Positions 15,388-24,335 of a stretch of DNA of 35,056 bases are shown piece by piece. This DNA is from Thiohalobacter sp. Its GTDB lineage: Bacteria > Pseudomonadota > Gammaproteobacteria > DSM-19610. A program made the translations under genes and the position numbers. The notes under the pieces were generated by a model. That model searched no databases and was not told the DNA's origin. It worked only from the letters and a program-made list of their open reading frames with translations. Location of the stretch: positions 1-35,056 of the forward strand of contig JALSRZ010000162.1 of the NCBI GenBank assembly GCA_026984515.1, read 5' to 3'. Every line of letters begins with the position of its first letter. Position 1 is the first letter of the stretch.

Positions 15388-15900
15388 ATGAATACGATGT
15401 TGAAAACCATCCGCAAGGCGGTGCGCACCGCCATCATGGGCAGCCTGCTGGTCGCAGGCACGGCGTACGCCGATATCGATGCCGGCCCGGCCCCGGACTT
15501 TACCCTCAAGAGCCAGACCGGTGAAAACCTGCGCCTGAGCGAATTCCGCGGTGAAGTCGTCATGATCAACTTCTGGGCATCGTGGTGCGCGCCGTGTCGC
15601 CAGGAAATGCCCCTGCTGGACGAACTGTACCAGCAGTACCAGCCCCTGGGCTTTACGATACTGGGCGTCAACGTCGAGGAAGATTCGACCAAAGCCCGCC
15701 AGATGCTGAAAAAGTTACCGGTCAACTTCCCGGTGCTGTTCGACAACAAGAGCAACGTCAGCAAACTGTATAACGTGGTCGCCATGCCCAGCACGGTGCT
15801 GGTCGACCGGGATGGCAATATCCGCTACCTGCACCAGGGGTATAAACCCGGCTACGAGGAATCGTACCAGCAGCAGGTCCGGGAGCTGATCAGGGAATAA
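15388..15900 (+). CDS. TlpA/ResA-type periplasmic thioredoxin
   Basis: The 170-residue protein has AGGAG ahead of its ATG, a signal peptide ending near GTAYA, and a TlpA-like fold. The active site WCAPC (Cys67, Cys70) lies in VVMINFWASWCAPCRQEMP. The cis-Pro motif AMPSTVLVDRDG appears late in the protein. Such proteins reduce disulfides in the periplasm, commonly those of apocytochromes before heme attachment or of other secreted thiol proteins. In this cluster it could act on the CxxCH proteins or on the cysteine tail of the neighbouring DUF4266 lipoprotein, which starts 2 nt downstream. Confidence 0.9.
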   Translation: MNTMLKTIRKAVRTAIMGSLLVAGTAYADIDAGPAPDFTLKSQTGENLRLSEFRGEVVMINFWASWCAPCRQEMPLLDELYQQYQPLGFTILGVNVEEDSTKARQMLKKLPVNFPVLFDNKSNVSKLYNVVAMPSTVLVDRDGNIRYLHQGYKPGYEESYQQQVRELIRE

Positions 15901-15902
15901 AC

Positions 15903-16127
15903 GTGAACTACCAGGGAATTCTTATTGCACTGACACTGTTGCTGCTGGGCGGCTGCAGCCAGGTGGAGCCGTGGGTGAAGCCCTATGAACGGGCCCATCT
16001 CGCCGACCCCGTCATGAGCTTCAGCCGGGACCCGGTGGCAGACGGTTACATCAGCCACATCTACCAGGTCAGGGAAGGCGCCCGCGGAGCAGAAGGCGGG
16101 CACGGGGGTGGTTGTGGGTGCAACTAG
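15903..16127 (+). CDS. DUF4266 lipoprotein
   Basis: The 74-residue protein has a lipobox LLGGC (Cys18). Its segments VEPWVKPYERAHLADPVMSF and the His/Gly/Cys-rich end, EGGHGGGCGCN, are those of DUF4266 proteins. The C-terminal GGHGGGCGC is a plausible metal or redox-cofactor ligand set, but no function is established to my knowledge. It begins 2 nt after the thioredoxin gene and overlaps the DUF3570 gene by 20 nt. DUF4266, DUF3570, a thioredoxin and ApbE are commonly found together, from memory, so the four probably work as one unit. Confidence 0.85.
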   Translation: MNYQGILIALTLLLLGGCSQVEPWVKPYERAHLADPVMSFSRDPVADGYISHIYQVREGARGAEGGHGGGCGCN

Positions 16128-17253
16128 GAGACACCCGGGAGCGCTACTGTCCGCACTGTTCCTCGTCAGTCATGCCGCGCCGGCCGGCGTTCTGCCGGAA
16201 GACCGGGCCGACGCGATGTACCACTCCTACGATGGCGGCGGCGTCGACGTAAGTGGGCCTTCCTACCTGGTTCGCAAGGGTGACGGCAAACGCTTTTCGG
16301 CCTCGGTAAACTACTACGTCGACAGCATCAGCAGCGCATCGATCGACGTGCTTACGCAGGGCAGCCCGTATAACGAACAGCGCACCCAGTGGACCGGCAG
16401 CGTGGATTACATCCACGCCGATACCACCATGACAGCAGGCTACAGCAACAGCGACGAGAGTGATTACCAGTCCGACACCTACAATTTTTCCATCAGCCAG
16501 GCCATGTTCGGTGACCTGACCACGGTCACGCTGGGCTATTCCTACGGGGATGACGACGTATCCAGTAACGTGGATTCATCCTTCGAACGCTCGGCGGAAC
16601 ACAGGAACTACCACGTTTCCCTGACCCAGGTGCTGACCAAAAACCTGCTGTTGAGCCTGAACTACGATGCGATCACCGACGAGGGCTTCCTGCACAGCCC
16701 GTACCGCAAGGTACGCGTCCAGAACGACCCGCTGGACCCTTCCGCCGGCTGGAACTTCAACACACCCGAAACCTACCCCAATACACGTACCAGCAACGCG
16801 GTGTCGGCAAACTTTATCTACTACCTGCCCTACCGCGCAGCGGTCAAGGCGGGTTACCGCTACTACACGGATGACTGGGATATTGATGCCCACAATGTCG
16901 AGGTCGGTTATGTACACCCGCTGTGGGACCGCTGGATTGTCGAATTCAACTACCGCTACTACCAGCAGGACCAGGCCGACTTCTATTCCGACCTGTTCCA
17001 GTTCCCTGACCAGCAGAATTTCATGGCCCGCGACAAGGAGCTGAGCAAGTTCAAGGACCAGACCCTGGGTGTAGCGCTGAGCTATGACCTGTTCGAAGAC
17101 GGCTGGGGCTACCTCGACAAGGCCACGCTCAACGTGAAATACAGTCGCATCTGGTTCGATTACGACAACTACTCGGATGCCCGTCAGGCGAATGCACCCG
17201 GTTATGACTTTACCGCCGATCTGTTCCAGCTGTTTGCCTCCGTCTGGTACTGA
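16108..17253 (+). CDS. DUF3570 outer-membrane protein
   Basis: The 381-residue protein uses a GTG start at 16108, or the GTG at 16114; both lie inside the end of the DUF4266 gene. A signal peptide spans about residues 8-27. YDGGGVDVSGPSYLVRKG and SVNYYVDSISSASIDV are DUF3570 signatures. The rest is a series of amphipathic strands with many Tyr (FIYYLPYRAAVKAGYRYY, VEFNYRYYQQDQ), and the protein ends in SVWY, as expected of a large outer-membrane barrel. DSISSAS at residues 72-78 resembles the site that ApbE enzymes flavinylate (D-x-x-S/T-G/A-A-T/S), and an ApbE gene follows 15 nt downstream. Modification of this site is my inference. Confidence 0.85.
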   Translation: MVVGATRRHPGALLSALFLVSHAAPAGVLPEDRADAMYHSYDGGGVDVSGPSYLVRKGDGKRFSASVNYYVDSISSASIDVLTQGSPYNEQRTQWTGSVDYIHADTTMTAGYSNSDESDYQSDTYNFSISQAMFGDLTTVTLGYSYGDDDVSSNVDSSFERSAEHRNYHVSLTQVLTKNLLLSLNYDAITDEGFLHSPYRKVRVQNDPLDPSAGWNFNTPETYPNTRTSNAVSANFIYYLPYRAAVKAGYRYYTDDWDIDAHNVEVGYVHPLWDRWIVEFNYRYYQQDQADFYSDLFQFPDQQNFMARDKELSKFKDQTLGVALSYDLFEDGWGYLDKATLNVKYSRIWFDYDNYSDARQANAPGYDFTADLFQLFASVWY

Positions 17254-17268
17254 CCGGCGCATACCATC

Positions 17269-18282
17269 TTGTACACGCTAAGCCTTTTCCTCTCGCTGCT
17301 GGTCATTACGGTCCCCGTCAGCGCCGGCTGGCTGAAAGAAAATGCAGATATCATGGGTACCCGGATCACCGTGGAACTGTTTCACCCGGACCCGGCCGTT
17401 GCCCGGCAGGGAGTAGACCGGGTACTCGCGGAGATGCGCCGTATCGACCACGCAATGAGCCCCTACCTCGCCACCAGCGAACTGGCACAGCTGAATATCC
17501 GCGCCCGGCAACACGCTTTCGCGGTCAGCGATGAACTGTTCACCCTGATTCAGCGTGCGCAGGATTTCTCCGACCTGACCGGCGGCGCGTTCGATATCAC
17601 ATTTGCCAGTGTCGGTTTCCTGTATGACTACCGCAAGGCCATCAGACCCGATGCCGCCCGGCGCAAGAAGGCTGCCGCATTGATCGACTACCACAACCTG
17701 GTCATGGACAAGGACCGGCATACGGTAGCTTTCAGCACACCCGGCGTACGTATCGATCTGGGAGGCATCGCCAAGGGATACGCCGTGGACCGCTGTATCC
17801 GGCTGCTGCAGGACATGGGTATCCGGCAGGCACTGGTCACCGCCGGTGGCGACAGCCGCATCATTGGCGATCGCTGGGGCAGGCCCTGGACCATCGGCAT
17901 ACGCGACCCAAGAGAGGCCGACAAGATGGTTGCGGTGATTCCCCTGATGGACGTCGCCGTATCGACATCGGGAGACTATCAACGCTATTTCGAGGAAGAT
18001 GGCGTGCGTTACCACCACATTATCGATCCGCAGTCCGGTGACTCCGCCCGCGAACTGCGCAGCGTCACGATCATCGCACCGGATGCAACCACCAGCGACG
18101 CCCTGTCCACCAGCGTGTTTGTACTGGGCACCAGGGCAGGCCTGGCGCTGGTCAACCGCTTGCCGGGTATCGATGCCATCCTGGTGGACCGCCACGGTGA
18201 ACTGCATTATTCGGACGAACTGCAACCGGCCGAAGCGGCAGGTGAGCGCCACGCAGCCGCAACCCGGACATCCGCGCACTGA
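17269..18282 (+). CDS. apbE: ApbE-family FAD:protein FMN transferase
   Basis: ApbE transfers FMN from FAD to Ser/Thr of exported proteins, making covalent flavoproteins. The 337-residue product has a signal peptide (MYTLSLFLSLLVITVPVSAG). The motif MGTRITVEL is at 29-37, TGGAFDITFA near 104-113, DLGGIAKGYAVD at 163-174 and AGGDSRIIG near 192-200. The Mg-binding region DATTSDALSTSVFVLG is at about 272-287. The start at 17269 is a TTG without a clear ribosome site; no ATG or GTG fits the signal peptide, so low or coupled translation is likely. Its partner is expected nearby, and the adjacent DUF3570 protein is the best visible candidate. Confidence 0.9.
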   Translation: MYTLSLFLSLLVITVPVSAGWLKENADIMGTRITVELFHPDPAVARQGVDRVLAEMRRIDHAMSPYLATSELAQLNIRARQHAFAVSDELFTLIQRAQDFSDLTGGAFDITFASVGFLYDYRKAIRPDAARRKKAAALIDYHNLVMDKDRHTVAFSTPGVRIDLGGIAKGYAVDRCIRLLQDMGIRQALVTAGGDSRIIGDRWGRPWTIGIRDPREADKMVAVIPLMDVAVSTSGDYQRYFEEDGVRYHHIIDPQSGDSARELRSVTIIAPDATTSDALSTSVFVLGTRAGLALVNRLPGIDAILVDRHGELHYSDELQPAEAAGERHAAATRTSAH

Positions 18283-18398
18283 TGGAGATCGATATGGACA
18301 GACCGCTTCAGTGGTACTGCAACACCCGTCACAACCCCGTTGCCGGGCACCGGCCCGGGTCCTGGTTCAACGGCTGTATGGCACGGAGTTTGCCTTGA
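18282..18398 (+). CDS. Possible small ORF coupled to apbE
   Basis: An ATG at 18282 overlaps the apbE stop as TGATG and opens a 38-codon frame. A second ATG at 18294 in the same frame has GGAG six nt upstream. The product would be MEIDMDRPLQWYCNTRHN and so on, with two cysteines and no membrane segment or known motif. The coupled start is the only argument for it. It may be chance, and the 280-bp gap before the next gene would otherwise be leader DNA. Confidence 0.25.
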   Translation: MEIDMDRPLQWYCNTRHNPVAGHRPGSWFNGCMARSLP

Positions 18399-18421
18399 TT
18401 ATGAAAGGATTATTCTATAAA
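18395..18421 (+). promoter_or_regulatory. Candidate promoter of the TPR/TolQR operon
   Basis: TTGATT (18395-18400) and TATAAA (18416-18421) lie in an AT-rich island in otherwise GC-rich DNA, but the 15-nt spacing is short; TAAATA two nt later gives 17 nt. About 40 nt downstream is an imperfect dyad, GTTCACC...GTGTGAAC (18459-18479), which could be an operator. The gene it would serve starts at 18562. Confidence 0.4.
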
Positions 18422-18561
18422 TATGGGAACCGGATCACAGCTTGCGGATGGAGAACAGGTTCACCATTCGGGTGTGAACAGGCACTCGGCTGCGGATCCC
18501 GTCCAGCATTGATACCCGTTTCCAGGCATGCGCTGGTGTCCGGAACGCCGAGGGAGAGCGT

Positions 18562-19086
18562 ATGAAAGCATTACTCAGGGGAATTCTGACCGGCTTGCTG
18601 GTCTGGCCTTTACTGCTTGCCGCAGAAACCGCCGCACCGCCGGAAAAGGGGATCAGTGACGATGTCCAGACCCTCAAGCAACAGGTACTGGAACTCAACC
18701 GGGACCTGTTCCTGCTCGAGGAAGAACTGCTGTTCCCCTCCAACACCCAGGTCTCGGTATTCATCTCCCTGAACGTAGGAGAGTTCTTCAAACTCGATTC
18801 GGTAACACTCAAGATCGACGGCAAGGAAGTCGTGGACTACCTCTACACAAAGCGCGAGCTTGACGCTCTGGCACGCGGTGGCGTGCAACGCCTGTATATC
18901 GGCAACTTGCGCACCGGCGACCACGAGCTCGTTGCTTTTTTCGTCGGCAAGGGTCCTCACGACCGGGATTACAAGCGCGGGACCACGATGACTATCAACA
19001 AGGGCCTCGGTCCCAAATACGTTGAACTGAAAATCGTCGACCAGACCAGCAACTTTCAGCCCGGGTTTGAAGTCAGGGAGTGGTAA
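18562..19086 (+). CDS. Periplasmic coiled-coil protein, first gene of the Glt-like operon
   Basis: The 174-residue protein starts at an ATG with GGAG upstream and has a signal peptide ending near LLLAAETA. A heptad-like segment (DVQTLKQQVLELNRDLFLLEEELL) at about residues 32-57 predicts a coiled coil. A compact beta-rich domain follows (VSVFISLNVGEFFKLDSVTLKIDG, GVQRLYIGNLRTGDHELVAFF, YVELKIVDQT). I do not recognise the family by name. Its stop codon overlaps the start of the next gene as TAATG. The coiled coil and beta domain suggest an adaptor in a periplasmic complex. Confidence 0.75.
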   Translation: MKALLRGILTGLLVWPLLLAAETAAPPEKGISDDVQTLKQQVLELNRDLFLLEEELLFPSNTQVSVFISLNVGEFFKLDSVTLKIDGKEVVDYLYTKRELDALARGGVQRLYIGNLRTGDHELVAFFVGKGPHDRDYKRGTTMTINKGLGPKYVELKIVDQTSNFQPGFEVREW

Positions 19087-20966
19087 TGCCGAAGCGCCTG
19101 CTTCATTTTTTTCTGTTCTGGGCGTGCCTGGCGGGAAGCGCCGGGAGTGGTGCCGTGTCGGTAAAACCACAGGAGGTTCTCGACCTGCACTACGGGGAAG
19201 TCCTGTTTCACTTCTACCAGAACGACTACTTCACGGCCATCACCCACCTGCTGGCCGCACAACAACGCAACCAGCTGCCACATCACCGGCAGGAAGCAGA
19301 ACTGTTGCTGGCCGGCCTGGAACTGTCCTACGGCATGCTCGACCAGGCGCAGGCCCGCTTCGAACGCCTGCTGGACCAGGATACCGACAGGGAATTACGC
19401 AACCGGGTCTGGTACTACATTACCCGCATCGCCTACCAGCGCGGCCGCCACCATCAGGCGATCGAGACGCTGAAGAAAATTGAAAAGCCGAGGGACAAAA
19501 ACATGCGCGCAGAGCTGGCGCTGCTGAATGCCAACCTGCACATGGAAACGGGGCAGAACGAGGAGGCCGCCAGGATACTGAAGCAAGCCTCTGTTCCCGA
19601 ACGCTGGGAAGACTACCTGCGCATCAACCGGGGCATTGCCCTGTTGCGCGCCGGTAAAGTAAGGGAGGGTCAGGCCATACTGGACAAGCTGGGCGACCAG
19701 CGCGCCGATAGTGAAGAGCTGCGCGCCCTGCGCGATCGTGCCAACCTGGGCCTGGGCTACGAACTGCTGCGCAAGGGCGATGGCGAACAGGCCCGCAAGT
19801 ACCTCAACCGGGTTCGCCTGCAGGGTCCGTTCATGCAGGCTGCGTTACTGGGAGCCGGCTGGGCCGATACCGAGCGCGGCGATTACGAACAGGCGCTCAC
19901 TCCCTGGCTGGCGCTCATGAAACTGTCCGGTCATGATGCCCCGGTGCAGGAAGTGCACCTCGCTGTCCCCTATGCCTTCAGCAAGATCGGCGACAACCAG
20001 CGCGCCAAATACTTTTACAAGCAGGCGCTGGATTTCTATGACCGGGAACAACAGTACCTGGCGGATGCCATCCAGGCTGCACGCTCCGGTGCGCTGGTCT
20101 CACTGCTGAGCCAGACAGACAATGACGCGGGGATATCCGGCGGCTGGCTCAATGCGCACCCGACCCTGGAAAACGTACCCTCCGGACGTTACCTGGTGGA
20201 CATATTGTCCGGGCATCCATTCCAGGAAACCCTGAAAGACTACCGTGACCTCGATTACCTGGAACAGCTGCTGCATAACTGGCTGAAAAATATCAGCCTG
20301 TACCATGACATGGTCGAGGCCCGGCGACTGGCGTATGAACAGCGTGCACCGCGGGTCAGGCAACGCCTGGGTCAGCAGGAGGCGGCCGCCCTGCGCCAGC
20401 GCTGGCAGCACTTTCAGGACCTGGTCCAGGAAGAACACCAGAACGGTGACCCGCTGCACCTCGCCACGAGCAAGGAAAAGCAGCAATGGAAAACCCTGCA
20501 GGACATACAGGAAAAACTGACATCCCTCCCTGGCGAACCGCGCTACCGGAAGATACAGGAACGCGCACGCTGGCTGCAGGGTACCCTCTACTGGCAGATT
20601 CAGTCGGATTACCGGGTGCGACTCCGCAAGGCAGAAAAGCAGATCCGGGAACTCGACACCCTCACCGGCGAAGCCCTCGCCAGGCACAGGCAGGTCAGCA
20701 CTGCGCTGGCGGACGTCAAGGCGGGCTTCGACGGCTTCGATACACGCATCGCAGCCCTGCGTCAGCGCATCCTGGCGCTGTTGCCGGGTATTGACATGGC
20801 ACGCAGGGATGCCGGTGAACACCTGCAGAAACTCGCGCTCAAGGAACTGGAAACCCGCCGGCAACGACTGTCCAGCTACCGGCTGCAGGCACGTTATGCG
20901 CTGGCACGCAGCTACGACCAGGTTTCGCAGCAACCCGGGACAAGCGGGGATGGAGTACAGCAGTGA
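19086..20966 (+). CDS. Periplasmic TPR protein (GltC-like by context)
   Basis: Start taken at the ATG at 19086 (626 residues), overlapping the previous stop; a GTG two codons upstream is possible but the ATG has GGGAG at good distance. A signal peptide (MPKRLLHFFLFWACLAGSAG) is followed by TPR-type helical pairs to about residue 330 (LHYGEVLFHFYQNDYFTAITHL, LELSYGMLDQAQARFERLL, ALLGAGWADTERGDYEQAL, KIGDNQRAKYFYKQALDFY). The second half is long, charged and helical, with coiled-coil character up to the end. TPR proteins of this size with a TolQR motor and TonB-like protein recall the Glt gliding machinery, where they span the periplasm. Homology is by architecture and context only. Confidence 0.8.
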   Translation: MPKRLLHFFLFWACLAGSAGSGAVSVKPQEVLDLHYGEVLFHFYQNDYFTAITHLLAAQQRNQLPHHRQEAELLLAGLELSYGMLDQAQARFERLLDQDTDRELRNRVWYYITRIAYQRGRHHQAIETLKKIEKPRDKNMRAELALLNANLHMETGQNEEAARILKQASVPERWEDYLRINRGIALLRAGKVREGQAILDKLGDQRADSEELRALRDRANLGLGYELLRKGDGEQARKYLNRVRLQGPFMQAALLGAGWADTERGDYEQALTPWLALMKLSGHDAPVQEVHLAVPYAFSKIGDNQRAKYFYKQALDFYDREQQYLADAIQAARSGALVSLLSQTDNDAGISGGWLNAHPTLENVPSGRYLVDILSGHPFQETLKDYRDLDYLEQLLHNWLKNISLYHDMVEARRLAYEQRAPRVRQRLGQQEAAALRQRWQHFQDLVQEEHQNGDPLHLATSKEKQQWKTLQDIQEKLTSLPGEPRYRKIQERARWLQGTLYWQIQSDYRVRLRKAEKQIRELDTLTGEALARHRQVSTALADVKAGFDGFDTRIAALRQRILALLPGIDMARRDAGEHLQKLALKELETRRQRLSSYRLQARYALARSYDQVSQQPGTSGDGVQQ

Positions 20967-23758
20967 AGCGCCTGCCCCGACTGCTGTCATTGACTGTCGC
21001 CCTGTCACTGGGCGGCTGTTCACTGTTCTCCCGCTTTGATGATGACGCCTATGTCACGGTAGGCTCGCTGCCCGCGGAGGAACTGCCCGCCGTCCCGACC
21101 GACAGCCCGGCACAGGACCGCGCCGAAGCCACACGCCAGTACGAAGCCTTTCTGCAGGAATCCCCGGACAGCGAACACGCCCCGGAAGCCATACGACGCC
21201 TGGCCGACCTGCAACTGGCGGCGGAACAGGAAGCGGTGGAACAGGGTGCTCCGCCACCGGGCGGTCAGTCCCGTGCCGCGCAGCTGTACGAGGAGCTGCT
21301 GGAGCGCTACCCGGACCTGCCCGACAACGAAAGCGCCCTGTACCTGCTGGCACGTGCCTATGACCAGGCCGGCGCTATCGAACCGTCCATGCAGGCCCTC
21401 ACGCGCTACACGCAAAACTACCAGTCGGGCAACAAGTATGACGAAGCCCAGTTCCGCCGTGGTGAGTACCTGTTTGTACGGCGTGACTATGCACAGGCCC
21501 AACAGGCGTACCAGGCCGTGGTTGATACCTATGGACTGGAATCCCCCTTTCACCAGCAGGCCCTGTACAAGCTGGGATGGGCGCACTTCAAGCAGGGCCA
21601 CTACCAGGCTGCACTGGACGCCTACATGCAACTGCTGGATGAAACCATCCCCGATCACGATTCCGCCAGCATGCCGGACTATGTCAGGCGCACGGAACAG
21701 GAACGCCTGAACGACACCCTGCGCGCCATCAGCCTGAGTTTTTCCTACCTGGGTGACGCAAATGCAGTGCGTGACTATTTTGCACGCACAGGCAACCGCA
21801 AGTACGAACCGCTGATCTACTCCAACCTCGCCGCCCTGCACCTGTCCAAGGAACGCTACACGGACGCCGCGGAGACCTACCGCCTGTTTGCCGAAGTTCA
21901 CCCCGGTCACCCGGAAGCGCCGCTGTTTCAGTCAAACGTAATCGATGTCTATAAAAAGGCCGGCTTCGCAGAACGCGTACTGGCCGAAAAAGAAGCCTTC
22001 GTGTTGCGCTATCAGCCCGCCAGCGACTACTGGAAACGCTACGATCCGGGTCAGTCTCCCTACATTCTGCCGGAGGTACAACGGCACCTGCGCGATGTGG
22101 CACGCCACTATCATGCCCTGGCCCAGCAGAAAAACGATCCGGCAAGCTACGCACAGGCAGGCCGCTGGTACCAGCTCTACCTGCGCGCTTTCCCGGGCAG
22201 CGAACAGGCACCCTACATGAATTTCCTGTACGCCGAACTGCTCACCAGCAGCGGCCGGCACGGGCTGGCGGCCGTGCAGTACGAACGCACGGCCTACGAC
22301 TACGAACCACACAGGAAATCGTCCGAGGCCGGTTATGCCGCGCTGCTGGCCTACCGCAAACACGAGCCTTCGCTAAAAGGCACCGCCAGGGCTGAATGGC
22401 ATCGTGCCGGCATCGACAGCGCGCTGCGCTTCGCCAAGCATTTCCCGGACCACAAACAGGCATTGCCGGTACGCACCCTGGCCGCCCAACAGCTCTATGC
22501 ACTGAAGGAATACGAAGCCGCCATCGAAGCAGCCCGGCCGGTTGCGGAAAACCCGGCGGCACCGGCCAGTTTACAGCTATCCGCGTGGACGGTAATCGCA
22601 CACGCCCGCTTCGACCTGGCGGACTACCAGTGGGCCGAGTCCGCCTACCAGCAGGTACTCGCCCGCATGCCAAAGCACAGCGACAAGCGGGAAAAAATCC
22701 AGGAGAAGCTGGCGGCCAGTATTTACAAGCAGGGCGAGATGGAACGTGCCGCGGGTGACCTGTCTGCCGCGGCCGAACACTTCCTGCGCATCAAGGACGC
22801 CGTTCCGGACTCAGACATCAACATAACAGCCCGGTATGATGCCGCGGCCGCCTACATTGCACTGAAGCAGTGGCCGGCCGCGATCCGCATCCTGGAACAG
22901 TGGCGCAGCAGCTACCCCGGCAACGAACTGCAGGAAGATGTAACCGGCAAACTGGCCGTGCTGTACCAGAAGAATAATCAGCCCCTGCACGCCGCTGTTG
23001 AATTCGGGCGCATTGCCAGAACCGGGTCAGACCCGGCCCTGCGACGGGAGGCCGCATGGACCTCGGCCACGCTGTACCAGCAGGCCGGGCGAAAACAACA
23101 GGCTATAGACGCCTGGACACGCTTTGTAAAAAACTATCCTGATCCCGTTGAGCCGGCGGAGGAAGCCCGCTATCAGCTGGTGCAGCTGTTCCGGGACGCC
23201 GGCCCCCCTGCCAAAGTACGTTACTGGCGGGAGCAGATCATCCGTGCTGACCGGGCCGCGGGTCGGGCACGCACCGACCGCACCCGTTACCTGGCGGCAC
23301 ACGCCAGGCTGGCGCTGGTCGAGCCCGATCGTGAAATCTACCAAAGCATCCAGCTGAAAGAGCCGCTAAAGAAAAATCTCGCGCGCAAGAAGAAATACAT
23401 GCAGGCTTCGATCAAGGGCTACACGGCAGCCGCCGCCTACAACGTATCCGAAGTAACCACGCAGGCCACCTACCGCATCGGCGAGCTGTACGGTGACTTC
23501 AGCGTGGCACTGCTGGAATCCGAACGCCCGCGCAACCTCAATGGCGAGGAACTGGAACAGTACGATATCCTGCTGGAAGAGCAGGCCTACCCCTTTGAGG
23601 AAAAAGCGATCGACGTCCACGAAGCCAATGCACAGCGCATTGTTGACGGACTGTACGACGAATGGGTAAAGAAGAGCATGCTGGCGCTGGCGAAACTGGT
23701 ACCGGTACGTTACGCGAAGGAAGAGAAGGGGGAAGACTTTGTCGCCGCACTGCAGTAA
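20963..23758 (+). CDS. Large TPR lipoprotein of the Glt-like operon
   Basis: A GTG start at 20963 overlaps the preceding stop by 4 nt (GTGA). The 931-residue product has a lipobox LGGC (Cys19) followed by an acidic region. TPR units run through most of the length, for example TRQYEAFLQESPDSEHAPEA, LYLLARAYDQAGAIEPSMQA, ALYKLGWAHFKQGHYQAALD and ARYDAAAAYIALKQWPAAIR. Such repeats make a long superhelical scaffold anchored to a membrane by lipid. The N-terminal half resembles YfgC/BamD- or YbgF-like repeats with segments of about 35 residues. It probably recruits other envelope components of the cluster. The end overlaps the next TPR gene by 20 nt. Confidence 0.82.
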   Translation: MKRLPRLLSLTVALSLGGCSLFSRFDDDAYVTVGSLPAEELPAVPTDSPAQDRAEATRQYEAFLQESPDSEHAPEAIRRLADLQLAAEQEAVEQGAPPPGGQSRAAQLYEELLERYPDLPDNESALYLLARAYDQAGAIEPSMQALTRYTQNYQSGNKYDEAQFRRGEYLFVRRDYAQAQQAYQAVVDTYGLESPFHQQALYKLGWAHFKQGHYQAALDAYMQLLDETIPDHDSASMPDYVRRTEQERLNDTLRAISLSFSYLGDANAVRDYFARTGNRKYEPLIYSNLAALHLSKERYTDAAETYRLFAEVHPGHPEAPLFQSNVIDVYKKAGFAERVLAEKEAFVLRYQPASDYWKRYDPGQSPYILPEVQRHLRDVARHYHALAQQKNDPASYAQAGRWYQLYLRAFPGSEQAPYMNFLYAELLTSSGRHGLAAVQYERTAYDYEPHRKSSEAGYAALLAYRKHEPSLKGTARAEWHRAGIDSALRFAKHFPDHKQALPVRTLAAQQLYALKEYEAAIEAARPVAENPAAPASLQLSAWTVIAHARFDLADYQWAESAYQQVLARMPKHSDKREKIQEKLAASIYKQGEMERAAGDLSAAAEHFLRIKDAVPDSDINITARYDAAAAYIALKQWPAAIRILEQWRSSYPGNELQEDVTGKLAVLYQKNNQPLHAAVEFGRIARTGSDPALRREAAWTSATLYQQAGRKQQAIDAWTRFVKNYPDPVEPAEEARYQLVQLFRDAGPPAKVRYWREQIIRADRAAGRARTDRTRYLAAHARLALVEPDREIYQSIQLKEPLKKNLARKKKYMQASIKGYTAAAAYNVSEVTTQATYRIGELYGDFSVALLESERPRNLNGEELEQYDILLEEQAYPFEEKAIDVHEANAQRIVDGLYDEWVKKSMLALAKLVPVRYAKEEKGEDFVAALQ

Positions 23759-24335
23759 AACGCTCGTCACGGGCCTGGCCCTCCTGTTGTTGCTGGGCGG
23801 CTGCAGCAGTACTGCCACGCGTGACGGGGACAGCGGACAGGCTGCCAAACTGCCGCGCGACTATGACCAGGCGCTGCTACTGATGCAAAGCGGTGACTAC
23901 GGGGCTGCCATTCCCGTACTGCAGGCCTTCATCGAACAGCAGCCGCAACTCGCGGGTCCGCACCTCAACCTGGGCATCGCCTACCGGAAAGTCGGCGAAC
24001 CCGCTGCAGCCGTGACCGCCCTGGCGAAGGCGGCTGAACTGAACCCGGACAACCCGGTCATCTACCAGCAACTGGGTATCAGCTACCGCGAACAGGGCCG
24101 CTTCGAAGCCGCACTGGACGCGTACAAAAAGGCACTGAAACTGGATCCGGCGTATGCGCTCGCGCACCGCAATATCGGCATTCTGTATGATCTCTACCTG
24201 CGGCAACCGGCGCTGGCACTGCAACATTACCGGCGTTACCTGGAGCTGATCGACGAACCCGACCAGACGGTCGAACGCTGGGTAGTGGACCTGGACCGCC
24301 GGACCGGCACTGCCAGCGCGAGGTCGACACCATGA
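23739..24335 (+). CDS. Small TPR lipoprotein (GltE-like by context)
   Basis: The gene uses a TTG start at 23739, inside the previous gene, preceded by a strong GGGGGAAG ribosome site; no better start exists before the signal peptide. The 198-residue product has lipobox LLGGC (Cys23) and then four TPR units (ALLLMQSGDYGAAIPVLQAF, PHLNLGIAYRKVGEPAAAV, IYQQLGISYREQGRFEAAL, AHRNIGILYDLYLRQPALAL). It ends within 4 nt of the next start. Such short TPR lipoproteins usually act as outer-membrane assembly adaptors. Confidence 0.82.
   Translation: MSPHCSKTLVTGLALLLLLGGCSSTATRDGDSGQAAKLPRDYDQALLLMQSGDYGAAIPVLQAFIEQQPQLAGPHLNLGIAYRKVGEPAAAVTALAKAAELNPDNPVIYQQLGISYREQGRFEAALDAYKKALKLDPAYALAHRNIGILYDLYLRQPALALQHYRRYLELIDEPDQTVERWVVDLDRRTGTASARSTP

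Noticed and set aside
17278-18279. Minus-strand frame opposite apbE
   Set aside because: apbE motifs on the plus strand are complete; the antisense frame has no family features.
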